Source: Methanobacteriaceae archaeon (GTDB lineage Archaea > Methanobacteriota > Methanobacteria > Methanobacteriales > Methanobacteriaceae). From it: a DNA stretch of 5,586 nucleotides. The notes beneath the pieces were generated by a model. The model worked only from the letters and a program-made list of their open reading frames with translations, made no database searches and had not been told where the DNA came from. The position numbers and the translations under genes are program-made. The stretch spans positions 1 through 5,586 of the forward strand of contig CAAGFH010000245.1 of the NCBI GenBank assembly GCA_900769095.1, given 5' to 3'. Numbering within the stretch: position 1 is the first letter of the stretch; the number at the start of each line of letters is the position of its first letter. Positions 1 through 5,273 of the stretch are shown here, piece by piece.

Positions 1-286
1 GAAAATGGAAGACCTTGACGGTGTTCGTGAAGTTATTATCCGTTTTGATGAAAAAGAGTTGATTATTGATAATCCTAGTGTAAGTTTAATGAATGTAATG
101 GGTCAGGAAACTTACCAAATTGATGGTAAAGCTCGTGAAGTAGAACTTGAATATGAAATTGAAATTCCTGAAGAAGATATTGAAATGGTAGCTAACAGTG
201 CAGGTGTTTCTAAAGATGATGCAAAAGCAGCACTTGAAGAATGTAAAGGAGACCTTGCAGAAGCTATCATGAAGTTAAATCAATAG
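1..286 (+). CDS. nac: Archaeal nascent polypeptide-associated complex protein (aNAC), 5'-truncated
   Basis: This is the C-terminal part of archaeal NAC, a homodimeric chaperone that binds ribosomes and contacts nascent chains as they leave the exit tunnel. The reading frame is open to the window edge: a Lys codon (2-4) precedes the ATG at 5. Family members are usually somewhat longer, with a basic, Met-rich N-terminus, so the ATG at 5 is probably an internal Met and the true start lies upstream. Numbering from that ATG, residues about 7-48 form the NAC beta-barrel (VREVIIRF, then NPSVSLMNVMGQETYQI). Residues about 54-93 form the UBA-like domain (IPEEDIEMVANSAGVSKDDA, ending in AEAIMKLNQ). The family call is secure. 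The stop is followed 5 nt later by the phosphoesterase gene, which suggests cotranscription. Confidence 0.93.
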   Translation, partial: KMEDLDGVREVIIRFDEKELIIDNPSVSLMNVMGQETYQIDGKAREVELEYEIEIPEEDIEMVANSAGVSKDDAKAALEECKGDLAEAIMKLNQ

Positions 287-291
287 ATAAA

Positions 292-1035
292 ATGACTGTT
301 ATTGTACATATTTCAGATTTACATATTGGCGATTCTGAATTTAATGAAGAAGTTTTTATACGGGCAGTAAGTGAAATAAATTATTTGCAGCCTGATATGA
401 TTATTTTAACTGGAGATATAACTAGTAATGGTTATTATGCTGAATATAAACAGGCTACCAAATATTTGGAGATGTTTGAAGCACCGTTATTTGCAGTTCC
501 GGGAAACCATGATGCACGTAATTTAGGTTACCAAACTTTTGAAGAAGTAATAGGTGAGCGTAGCTGGAAATTAACAATGGATGATGATTTAACTGTTATG
601 GGAATAGACAGCAGTTCTCCAGATGAAAATAAAGGCCATATTGGCAATCCTCAACATTTGTGGTTAGAACATCAATTAGATGAATGTGCTATTAATGAAA
701 ATTTCGCTATTGTAGCTCTTCACCATCATGTGATTCCTATTCCTCAAACAGGACGTGAACGTAATGTTTTATCCGATGCAGGGGATGTTTTAAAAACATT
801 AACAACTCATGATGTTGATTTGGTATTATCTGGACACAAACATGTTCCAAATATCTGGAAAATAAATAATACAATAGTTGTTAATGCAGGTTCTCTTTGT
901 TCAAAAAAACTTAGAGGTAAAATTAGCAATTCTTATATGGTGTATAACATTACAGAAGAAGAAATAGAGATTTTTCTCAATAATCTTGGCGGAGAAAAAT
1001 TTTTATTTGGAAAATATGCGAGAAATAAGTTATAA
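292..1035 (+). CDS. Calcineurin-like metallophosphoesterase (class III phosphodiesterase-like)
   Basis: A 247-residue soluble protein with the full dinuclear-metal signature of the calcineurin-like phosphoesterase superfamily: DLH (D9, H11), GD (G41-D42), GNHD (residues 71-74), an HHH triplet at 144-146 and GHKH at 181-184. These should supply two metal centres for hydrolysing a phosphomonoester or phosphodiester. The order and spacing resemble the CpdA/Icc-like class III cyclic-nucleotide phosphodiesterase branch. That resemblance does not fix the substrate, since members also act on phospholipids, nucleotides or other diesters. No signal peptide or membrane segment is visible, so it should be cytoplasmic. 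It starts 5 nt after the NAC stop. No clear Shine-Dalgarno site precedes the ATG, so translation may depend on coupling to the upstream gene. A candidate promoter for the next gene follows its stop. Confidence 0.88.
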   Translation: MTVIVHISDLHIGDSEFNEEVFIRAVSEINYLQPDMIILTGDITSNGYYAEYKQATKYLEMFEAPLFAVPGNHDARNLGYQTFEEVIGERSWKLTMDDDLTVMGIDSSSPDENKGHIGNPQHLWLEHQLDECAINENFAIVALHHHVIPIPQTGRERNVLSDAGDVLKTLTTHDVDLVLSGHKHVPNIWKINNTIVVNAGSLCSKKLRGKISNSYMVYNITEEEIEIFLNNLGGEKFLFGKYARNKL

Positions 1036-1039
1036 AGTA

Positions 1040-1071
1040 AATTTAAATAATAGAACATAAAATATATTATA
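1040..1071 (+). promoter_or_regulatory. Candidate archaeal promoter upstream of the RNase operon
   Basis: The 65-nt gap between the phosphoesterase stop and the RNase ATG holds two TATA-like elements, TTTAAATAA (about 1042-1050) and AAAATATATTAT (about 1059-1070). Archaeal transcription usually starts about 25 nt downstream of the TATA centre. That puts the start near 1070 for the first element, or near 1090 for the second, which would leave almost no leader. In DNA this AT-rich, TATA-like strings are common, so the call is tentative. Confidence 0.4.
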
Positions 1072-1091
1072 GGAATTATTTATTGATTATA

Positions 1092-1096
1092 GGTGA
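1092..1096 (+). promoter_or_regulatory. Ribosome binding site deciding the RNase start
   Basis: GGTGA lies 4 nt before the ATG at 1101 and matches the archaeal anti-Shine-Dalgarno sequence. It favours that ATG over the in-frame TTG at 1083, which would add six residues encoded across the binding site itself. Confidence 0.7.
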
Positions 1097-1100
1097 GATT

Positions 1101-2126
1101 ATGAAAGTGGTTGTAGATGCTTCTAATGTGGCTTTTAGTGTTAAAAATAAAAATGGACAACCTCAAATGTCTAATATTCTTGCAGCTGTTAAGGCATTAG
1201 AAGAAGGTGAGGATGAGTTTGTAATTATTGCCGATGCATCACTTCATCATGATATTGATGATAAAGAAACATTTCTCAAGTTATTGGAAAGTGAAAACGT
1301 AGAGGAAGTTCCTGCAGGTAATGATGCTGATCACTTTATTTTAGAAATTGCTGTACGTGAAAAAGCAAAAATATTGTCCAATGATAAATTCAGAGATTAT
1401 GCTGCTGAGTTTACTAATATTTCATCTATGAGAATTCCATTCATTATTGAAAATGGCAGACTTGTGTTTGGAAAACCTAAGAAAGCTAAAAAGGATAAAA
1501 ACATTCTCCAGCACATCTGTGATGAAATTATTAAGGAATTAAAGTTTAAAAAATGGGAAGTTTACACAGGAAAAGAAGGATTGGAAATTTCCCCGTTAAA
1601 TATTGCTAAACAAGCTATTATTCGTATTGATAATGCAAGTAACACAGAATCAAAGCTTGAAAATATATTTTCCAAAATTCCAATGTTCAATAAAATTGTA
1701 GAAATGGTTGATGATGTGGAAATCGCAGCACCTTATGTGATTTTTGTATTAGTACATCCTAGAGACTATAAGATTGCTGTTAAAAATGCAGGAAACATTT
1801 CTGTTACTGTTGCAGACAGATTAGGTCTTGAGAAAAAACCATTAATTGCAGTTAGAAACGATTTATTCACTAAACCAGGTAATTTTGAATTAAATATTTT
1901 ATTAGCAGATGAAGTAACTGAACATGCTCCATACAACGTTGCAATACGTGTATGTGAAAGTGATGAAATATTTATCAAAAAGAATTCCAGAAACATTGCA
2001 AGTACTATTGCTGGAAGACTTGGATCTTGGAAATTCCCATTTGTTTCTGTAAAACCAGATATGCTTTTAGAAAAACCAGGAGACTTTGAAATAGAACTTG
2101 AGAAGGGAGGAGGTTTCGATGGTTAA
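1101..2126 (+). CDS. Zc3h12a-like NYN/PIN-fold ribonuclease with two C-terminal repeats
   Basis: A 341-residue protein; the start is chosen by the GGTGA site. Residues 1-110 match the NYN ribonuclease fold of Zc3h12a (MCPIP1/Regnase-1): VVVDASNVA with D6 and N9, NDAD at 74-77, and ILSNDKFRDY at 91-100 with D95 and D99. These line up with the DxxN, DD and SND-x-[YF]-RD catalytic motifs of MCPIP1, so all metal-binding acidic positions appear present and RNase activity is likely. A Lys-rich linker (about 126-135) leads to an unrecognised middle region. Two tandem repeats follow, each beginning APY, at about 210-267 and 276-334, sharing [RN]NI..T.A.RLG and KPG[ND]FE. Their function is unknown; substrate or partner binding is a guess. 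The last 8 nt overlap the next gene in another frame, which implies coupled translation. No zinc finger or membrane segment is visible. Confidence 0.85.
   Translation: MKVVVDASNVAFSVKNKNGQPQMSNILAAVKALEEGEDEFVIIADASLHHDIDDKETFLKLLESENVEEVPAGNDADHFILEIAVREKAKILSNDKFRDYAAEFTNISSMRIPFIIENGRLVFGKPKKAKKDKNILQHICDEIIKELKFKKWEVYTGKEGLEISPLNIAKQAIIRIDNASNTESKLENIFSKIPMFNKIVEMVDDVEIAAPYVIFVLVHPRDYKIAVKNAGNISVTVADRLGLEKKPLIAVRNDLFTKPGNFELNILLADEVTEHAPYNVAIRVCESDEIFIKKNSRNIASTIAGRLGSWKFPFVSVKPDMLLEKPGDFEIELEKGGGFDG
2105..2114 (+). promoter_or_regulatory. Strong Shine-Dalgarno site inside the 3' end of the RNase gene
   Basis: GGGAGGAGGT contains two overlapping GGAGG cores, the second (GGAGGT, 2109-2114) 4 nt before the ATG at 2119. 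It fixes the start of the membrane protein at 2119, not the in-frame TTG at 2098. It also encodes the Lys-Gly-Gly-Gly tail of the RNase, so that Gly-rich end may simply reflect the binding site. Confidence 0.8.
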
Positions 2127-3321
2127 TCCGTTAACTAAATCTCTTATTAAGTTAACTACTAATTTAACTCCTATTTCTGTTGGAACTAAATTTTTTCCAA
2201 CCAATTCTCTTGAAACAGAATATGTAGAGTTATTCAATTATACTCAAACTATTCTTTTTGAATTGGATAAAGCAGAAATCACTTCAGATTCTATTTTGGA
2301 GAACTTAATTCGTGATGTTGGTGGTGAAAATCTACCAAAAGACTATAATTTCTACGAATTAAAGCCTGCAGAAAACAGGATTGAAGAATATGCTCTTGTA
2401 AGTAACATTATTATGGGTAATGACCGTTACTTCTACATTGAGCTTCAAAATCCATCTAACTTAATCAATGTATTTGTTAAAATCATTGAAAATGAAAAAG
2501 GAGAAGTTGTTGAAAAAACAGAAACAGAATTAGTTGCTAAAATGCTAAGTAAAAATGATGCAATTCGTGTAGCTATTGAATTAATTGGTATAGGATTATC
2601 TGAAGGAATTCAGGTAATTTCTGCTGTTGGAATGACTGGAGCAGCATCAATCGAAAGAGCAATTCATTATACTCAGCATGTTGGAAGTTTTCCAGGTATT
2701 GCATTTACTAAATTAGGTGGAGAATATGCTTTAGTTTTTGATTCACCATTTTTACTTCGTGAATCAAAGCCTCTTAACTTAGATAATTATTTATTCATTG
2801 ATTTAATTGATTCTACTAAATTCATTGATAAAAACGGTCGTAATCAACTTGTTGACTTGATGACTGGTATTAAAAATTTCATCGAAACTGAATGTGACGG
2901 TGAACTTGAAGGATATCGTGAAGGGGGAGATGACTTTATTGCAAGATTCCCTTCTAAAGATTTAGCTATACGTGCTGGTCTTGATGCAGCATGGTTTGCA
3001 CTTGATAACGGTGCAAAGATAAGGGCTGGTGTTGGTAGAAGTAGAAGAGAAGCAGGTGAAAGAGCACAGCTTGTAGATAGTTTAAAAACTACCTCTCCTT
3101 TGTCTTTAGTTGTATTTGAATTGGCAAATGGATTATATGCATATAATATTCCTTCAGAATTTACTAGAACTTTAATTAATTTAATTGAAAATGAAAAAGC
3201 AAAATTAATTGGTATTTTTGCTTTCGTGTTTATATTTGCATATGTGATGTCAGTTTTAGGATTAGGAATTTTTAGTTTTGTGGGAGTCATAATCGCTTTA
3301 GTTTATGCTTTCATATCTTAA
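2119..3321 (+). CDS. Membrane-anchored protein with class III cyclase/GGDEF-like palm domain
   Basis: A 400-residue protein that I do not recognise as a named family. Residues about 223-322 look like a nucleotide cyclase palm. FIDLIDSTKF (226-235) resembles the F-x-D-[IL]-x-x-S-T metal-binding motif of class III cyclases. G240 lies 12 residues after D228, as in both cyclase and GGDEF motifs. YREGGDDFIARF (266-277) resembles the second metal motif or the GGDEF signature. D228 is 43 residues before D271 and 44 before D272, close to the metal-Asp spacing I recall for GGDEF enzymes and class III cyclases. IRAGVGRSRREAGERA (301-316) could supply a glycine-rich strand and phosphate-binding arginines. 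The usual class III VNxAARL segment is not evident. Residues 1-220 are unassigned, possibly sensory. Residues 363-400 are a continuous hydrophobic stretch, one or two membrane helices ending at the stop. Product and activity are unproven; a non-catalytic palm or GTP cyclohydrolase III-like role is possible. Confidence 0.6.
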   Translation: MVNPLTKSLIKLTTNLTPISVGTKFFPTNSLETEYVELFNYTQTILFELDKAEITSDSILENLIRDVGGENLPKDYNFYELKPAENRIEEYALVSNIIMGNDRYFYIELQNPSNLINVFVKIIENEKGEVVEKTETELVAKMLSKNDAIRVAIELIGIGLSEGIQVISAVGMTGAASIERAIHYTQHVGSFPGIAFTKLGGEYALVFDSPFLLRESKPLNLDNYLFIDLIDSTKFIDKNGRNQLVDLMTGIKNFIETECDGELEGYREGGDDFIARFPSKDLAIRAGLDAAWFALDNGAKIRAGVGRSRREAGERAQLVDSLKTTSPLSLVVFELANGLYAYNIPSEFTRTLINLIENEKAKLIGIFAFVFIFAYVMSVLGLGIFSFVGVIIALVYAFIS

Positions 3322-3342
3322 TAAATAAAAAAGTGAAAGAAT

Positions 3343-3726
3343 ATGAGAAGAAAAAAAGATGATAAAAGGGTTTTGTTTTCTCCACAAAATAATCGTAGGC
3401 GTTCTTCCAATAACCGGAGAATAAGTTTTCCTCAACGCCAACAAAATAATAGAAGAAGACAACCTAAACCAAGAAAATGGAGTAATGGTGCAGTATTTGT
3501 CATTATTCTAGCTTTAATTGCTTTTGTTGTTGGTGCAGGAGCAGGTATTTCTTTGGCTTTTGATCTTAATGAGGATAATGGTCCTACTTGGCATAATGTG
3601 ACTAAGGAGATGACTACAAACTTAACTGATGATAATGTTACTTATGATAAAGAAGTAGATGGTATTGACTATAATGATAATCAAACAGTATCTGAGCTAA
3701 ATCTGACTGTTGAACCATCTTATTAA
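3343..3726 (+). CDS. Small single-pass membrane protein, basic head and sequon-rich outer tail
   Basis: A 127-residue protein with no recognised family. Residues 1-46 are very rich in Arg, Lys, Asn and Gln (for example NNRRRSSNNRR). Residues 50-73 form one hydrophobic helix with a small-residue GAGAG run. The tail from 74 onward is acidic and rich in Asn and Thr. The positive-inside rule puts the basic head in the cytoplasm and the tail outside. The tail carries five N-x-T sequons (N85, N93, N98, N113, N120), compatible with archaeal N-glycosylation. No cleavage motif is obvious, so it is probably a signal anchor. A weak GTGA ribosome site sits 6 nt before the ATG. It lies 21 nt after the cyclase-like gene and 18 nt before argJ, with no promoter evident, so it is probably cotranscribed. 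The compositional architecture suggests a cell-surface or envelope accessory role, but no function can be assigned. Confidence 0.75.
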   Translation: MRRKKDDKRVLFSPQNNRRRSSNNRRISFPQRQQNNRRRQPKPRKWSNGAVFVIILALIAFVVGAGAGISLAFDLNEDNGPTWHNVTKEMTTNLTDDNVTYDKEVDGIDYNDNQTVSELNLTVEPSY

Positions 3727-3735
3727 TTATTTTTT

Positions 3736-3740
3736 GTGAT
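3736..3740 (+). promoter_or_regulatory. Ribosome binding site deciding the argJ start
   Basis: GTGAT lies 4 nt before the ATG at 3745 and pairs with the archaeal anti-Shine-Dalgarno sequence. The GTG that begins it is in frame and could be called as a start, adding three residues. Its role as binding site and the fit of MDFIKELDGG as an ArgJ N-terminus favour 3745. Confidence 0.6.
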
Positions 3741-3744
3741 TTAT

Positions 3745-4968
3745 ATGGATTTTATTAAAGAATTAGATGGTGGATTTTCAGTAATTGAAAATTTGGAAGT
3801 CTCAGGTGCACGTGAAGGCAAGTTTGGTGTTGCAATTATTCACTCACCAAACAGTACTGCTTCTGCCGTGTTTACTTCCAATAAAGTAGTTGCTGCGCCA
3901 GTTAAATATACTAAAAAAATGCTTAAAAAAGGAATTGTTTCTGCTGTTTTTGTAAATAGTGGTAATGCAAATTGCTTTACAGGCCAACAGGGACTTGATG
4001 ACTGTGAAACTTTAGTTGAATTGGTTGCTAATGACTTAAAATTACCTAAAGATGAAATTGCTATTTCTTCAACAGGTGTTATCGGTCGTGAAATGCCAAT
4101 TGATACTATTTCCAAAGTTGCTTACGAATCTCTTTCTAAATTAGGAAGTGATGCTGAGCATTCACTTGCAGCTGCAAAAGCTATTATGACAACTGATACA
4201 TTCCCAAAAGAATGTGCAATTGAAGTTACTTTAACAACTGGAGAAACTGTTAAAATTGCAGGTATTACAAAAGGAAGTGGAATGATTGCTCCAAATATGG
4301 GAACTATGTTGTCATTTATTGTAACTGATGCAGTAATTCCTGCAGATGAAATCAACAAAGCATTAAAGAAATCTGCTGATATCAGTTTTAACATGATTGT
4401 TGTTGATGGTGATGAAAGTACCAACGATACATGTCTTATGATGGCAAACGGATCATCTGGTGTTGAAGTTGTTAGGGATGGAAAATTAGATTCCAATTTC
4501 CAGGAAGCTTTAGACTATATTTGTATAGATTTAGCTAAAAAAATGGCTCGTGATGGTGAAGGTGCTACAAAATTCATCGAAGCTAATGTTTGCGGTGCAA
4601 AAGATGAAAATGATGCTAAATTAGCTGCAAAATCAATTGTATCTTCAAGTTTATTTAAATCTGCAGTGTTTGGAGGAGATCCAAACTGGGGTAGAATTGT
4701 ATCTGCAATAGGATACTCTGGTTGTGATTTAAATCCAGATATAGTAACAATAGCTATTGCAAATAGTGATGATGAAGTAGATTTAGTTAAAGATGGCACT
4801 ATCTTAGCATTTGAAGACACTCCAAACCTTGAAAGAGCTGAAAAAGTAATGCAGTCAAAATATGTTTCAGTTAATATTGATATGCATTTAGGTGATGGGC
4901 AGGCAACTGCTTGGGGTTGTGATTTGACATATGATTATGTAAAAATCAATGCTGAATACACCACATAA
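3745..4968 (+). CDS. argJ: Glutamate N-acetyltransferase / ornithine acetyltransferase
   Basis: A 407-residue ArgJ, full length for the family. It transfers acetyl from N-acetylornithine to glutamate in the cyclic arginine pathway; bifunctional members also use acetyl-CoA. ArgJ is an N-terminal-nucleophile enzyme made as a precursor and self-cleaved into alpha and beta chains. The cleavage motif KGSGMIAPNMGTML is at 176-189, with T187 as predicted nucleophile and new beta-chain N-terminus. T110-G111 in SSTGVIGRE corresponds to the oxyanion-hole pair. DGDESTNDT (221-229), GGDPNWGR (310-317) and the C-terminal NAEYTT are further family marks. The residue before the scissile bond is Gly, where Ala is more usual. 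Whether this enzyme is mono- or bifunctional cannot be read from the sequence. It is cytoplasmic. It follows the small membrane protein by 18 nt and shows no promoter of its own, so it probably depends on upstream transcription. Confidence 0.97.
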   Translation: MDFIKELDGGFSVIENLEVSGAREGKFGVAIIHSPNSTASAVFTSNKVVAAPVKYTKKMLKKGIVSAVFVNSGNANCFTGQQGLDDCETLVELVANDLKLPKDEIAISSTGVIGREMPIDTISKVAYESLSKLGSDAEHSLAAAKAIMTTDTFPKECAIEVTLTTGETVKIAGITKGSGMIAPNMGTMLSFIVTDAVIPADEINKALKKSADISFNMIVVDGDESTNDTCLMMANGSSGVEVVRDGKLDSNFQEALDYICIDLAKKMARDGEGATKFIEANVCGAKDENDAKLAAKSIVSSSLFKSAVFGGDPNWGRIVSAIGYSGCDLNPDIVTIAIANSDDEVDLVKDGTILAFEDTPNLERAEKVMQSKYVSVNIDMHLGDGQATAWGCDLTYDYVKINAEYTT

Positions 4969-4970
4969 AG

Positions 4971-4989
4971 AAAAGTTTTAAATATATTA
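4971..4989 (+). promoter_or_regulatory. Candidate BRE/TATA promoter for the small basic protein gene
   Basis: A purine run AAAAG (4971-4975, BRE-like) is followed directly by TTTTAAATATATTA, a good methanogen-type TATA box. A start about 25 nt downstream, near 5007, would leave a leader of about 50 nt before the ATG at 5060. The arrangement begins just after the argJ stop and is the best promoter candidate in the window. Confidence 0.55.
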
Positions 4990-4995
4990 AAAACA

Positions 4996-5034
4996 AATAT
5001 TTTTATGTTATAGATATAATTCTAATATTTTTAT
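4996..5034 (+). repeat. Direct repeat of an 11-nt AT-rich motif
   Basis: AATATTTTTAT occurs at 4996-5006 and again at 5024-5034, with 28 nt between the starts. The copies lie between the candidate TATA box and the Shine-Dalgarno site. They could be operator-like sites or weak T-tract terminators for argJ, or chance matches in AT-rich DNA. Confidence 0.3.
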
Positions 5035-5047
5035 TATTGATTTTGAA

Positions 5048-5054
5048 GGAGGGG
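5048..5054 (+). promoter_or_regulatory. Strong Shine-Dalgarno site of the small basic protein
   Basis: AAGGAGGGG (5046-5054) contains a perfect GGAGG at 5048-5052, 7 nt before the ATG at 5060. It is one of the two strongest ribosome sites in the window. It lies inside the overlapping frame starting at 5037, which argues that the gene to believe is the one at 5060. Confidence 0.8.
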
Positions 5055-5059
5055 AAAAT

Positions 5060-5164
5060 ATGGCTAAAGTTAAAGGAACTAACAGAAGAACCAGACAAAA
5101 AAGACATTACACTAAACCTGGTAGTAAAAGAGGAAGAGGAGTTAAACAAACTTGGAAAAAATAA
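5060..5164 (+). CDS. 34-residue highly basic protein, possible ribosome-associated protein
   Basis: A 34-residue protein beginning MAKVKGTNRRTRQKRHYTK and ending GVKQTWKK. It has 14 Lys or Arg residues and one His, with no Asp or Glu. It is also rich in Gly and Thr, and has no Cys and no hydrophobic segment. Such composition is typical of small ribosomal proteins, such as eL41 and bacterial bTHX, that thread into rRNA; I recognise no specific family. Evidence that it is real: an excellent Shine-Dalgarno site 7 nt upstream, a BRE/TATA-like promoter, a clean TAA, and a double T-tract terminator just after. Together these look like a short, well-expressed monocistronic unit. A 64-residue frame at 5037-5231 overlaps it in another phase but runs through both the ribosome site and the terminator, so it is rejected. 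Role inferred only from composition: rRNA or other nucleic-acid binding. Confidence 0.82.
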   Translation: MAKVKGTNRRTRQKRHYTKPGSKRGRGVKQTWKK

Positions 5165-5176
5165 TCCTCTTATAAC

Positions 5177-5201
5177 TTTTTTTATTTTAACTATTTTTTT
5201 T
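5177..5201 (+). terminator. Archaeal T-tract transcription terminator
   Basis: On the coding strand, T7 (5177-5183), T4 (5185-5188) and T8 (5194-5201) follow the small gene's stop by 12 nt. There is no GC-rich hairpin, as expected for archaeal intrinsic termination, which relies on U-rich transcript ends. It separates the small gene from the methyltransferase gene. Confidence 0.75.
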
Positions 5202-5229
5202 AATGTTGTGAAAACATCATCATATTGGT

Positions 5230-5244
5230 AATTATTAAATACTA
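5230..5244 (+). promoter_or_regulatory. Candidate TATA box for the methyltransferase gene
   Basis: AATTATTAAATACTA lies about 35 nt before the ATG at 5274 and just past the T-tract terminator. Initiation about 25 nt downstream would fall near 5262, leaving a short leader that still includes the GGTGAT ribosome site. The element is weak and the surrounding DNA is AT-rich. Confidence 0.35.
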
Positions 5245-5273
5245 TTTTTTAGAAAGTATAATATGGTGATTAT

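Noticed and set aside
1083..1100. In-frame TTG extension of the RNase
   Set aside because: It would place the GGTGA ribosome site inside the coding sequence; MKVVVDASNVA from the ATG at 1101 is a natural start for the NYN fold.
1766..1996. 76-residue antisense frame opposite the RNase repeats
   Set aside because: It is opposite the conserved RNase repeats and shows no motif or start signal.
2098..2118. In-frame TTG extension of the cyclase-like protein
   Set aside because: The added residues (MRREEVS) are just the translated Shine-Dalgarno region; the ATG at 2119 is correctly spaced from it.
2844..3290. 148-residue antisense frame within the cyclase-like gene
   Set aside because: It lies entirely opposite a well-supported gene, has low-complexity Ser/Pro/Lys composition, and has no ribosome site or recognisable domain.
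2119..3321. Reading this gene as a CRISPR Cas10-type or mCpol protein because of GGDD
   Set aside because: GGDD alone is not diagnostic; there is no CRISPR array, cas gene, CARF or SAVED domain in the window, so only a general cyclase/GGDEF-like palm is claimed.
3840..4820. Three antisense frames (3840-4115, 4122-4496, 4515-4820) opposite argJ
   Set aside because: They are shadows of the unmistakable argJ coding sequence, Ser/Ile/Val-rich with no recognisable motif.
5203..5217. Small inverted repeat ATGTT/AACAT after the T-tracts
   Set aside because: It has only a 5-bp AT-rich stem with a 5-nt loop; it is too weak and lies after the T-tracts, so it is not a hairpin terminator or operator I can support.
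5037..5231. 64-residue + strand frame over the small basic protein
   Set aside because: It starts at a non-ATG codon with no ribosome site, encodes the Shine-Dalgarno sequence of the 5060 gene, and runs through the T-tract terminator, giving a Phe/Ile-rich tail typical of non-coding AT-rich DNA.
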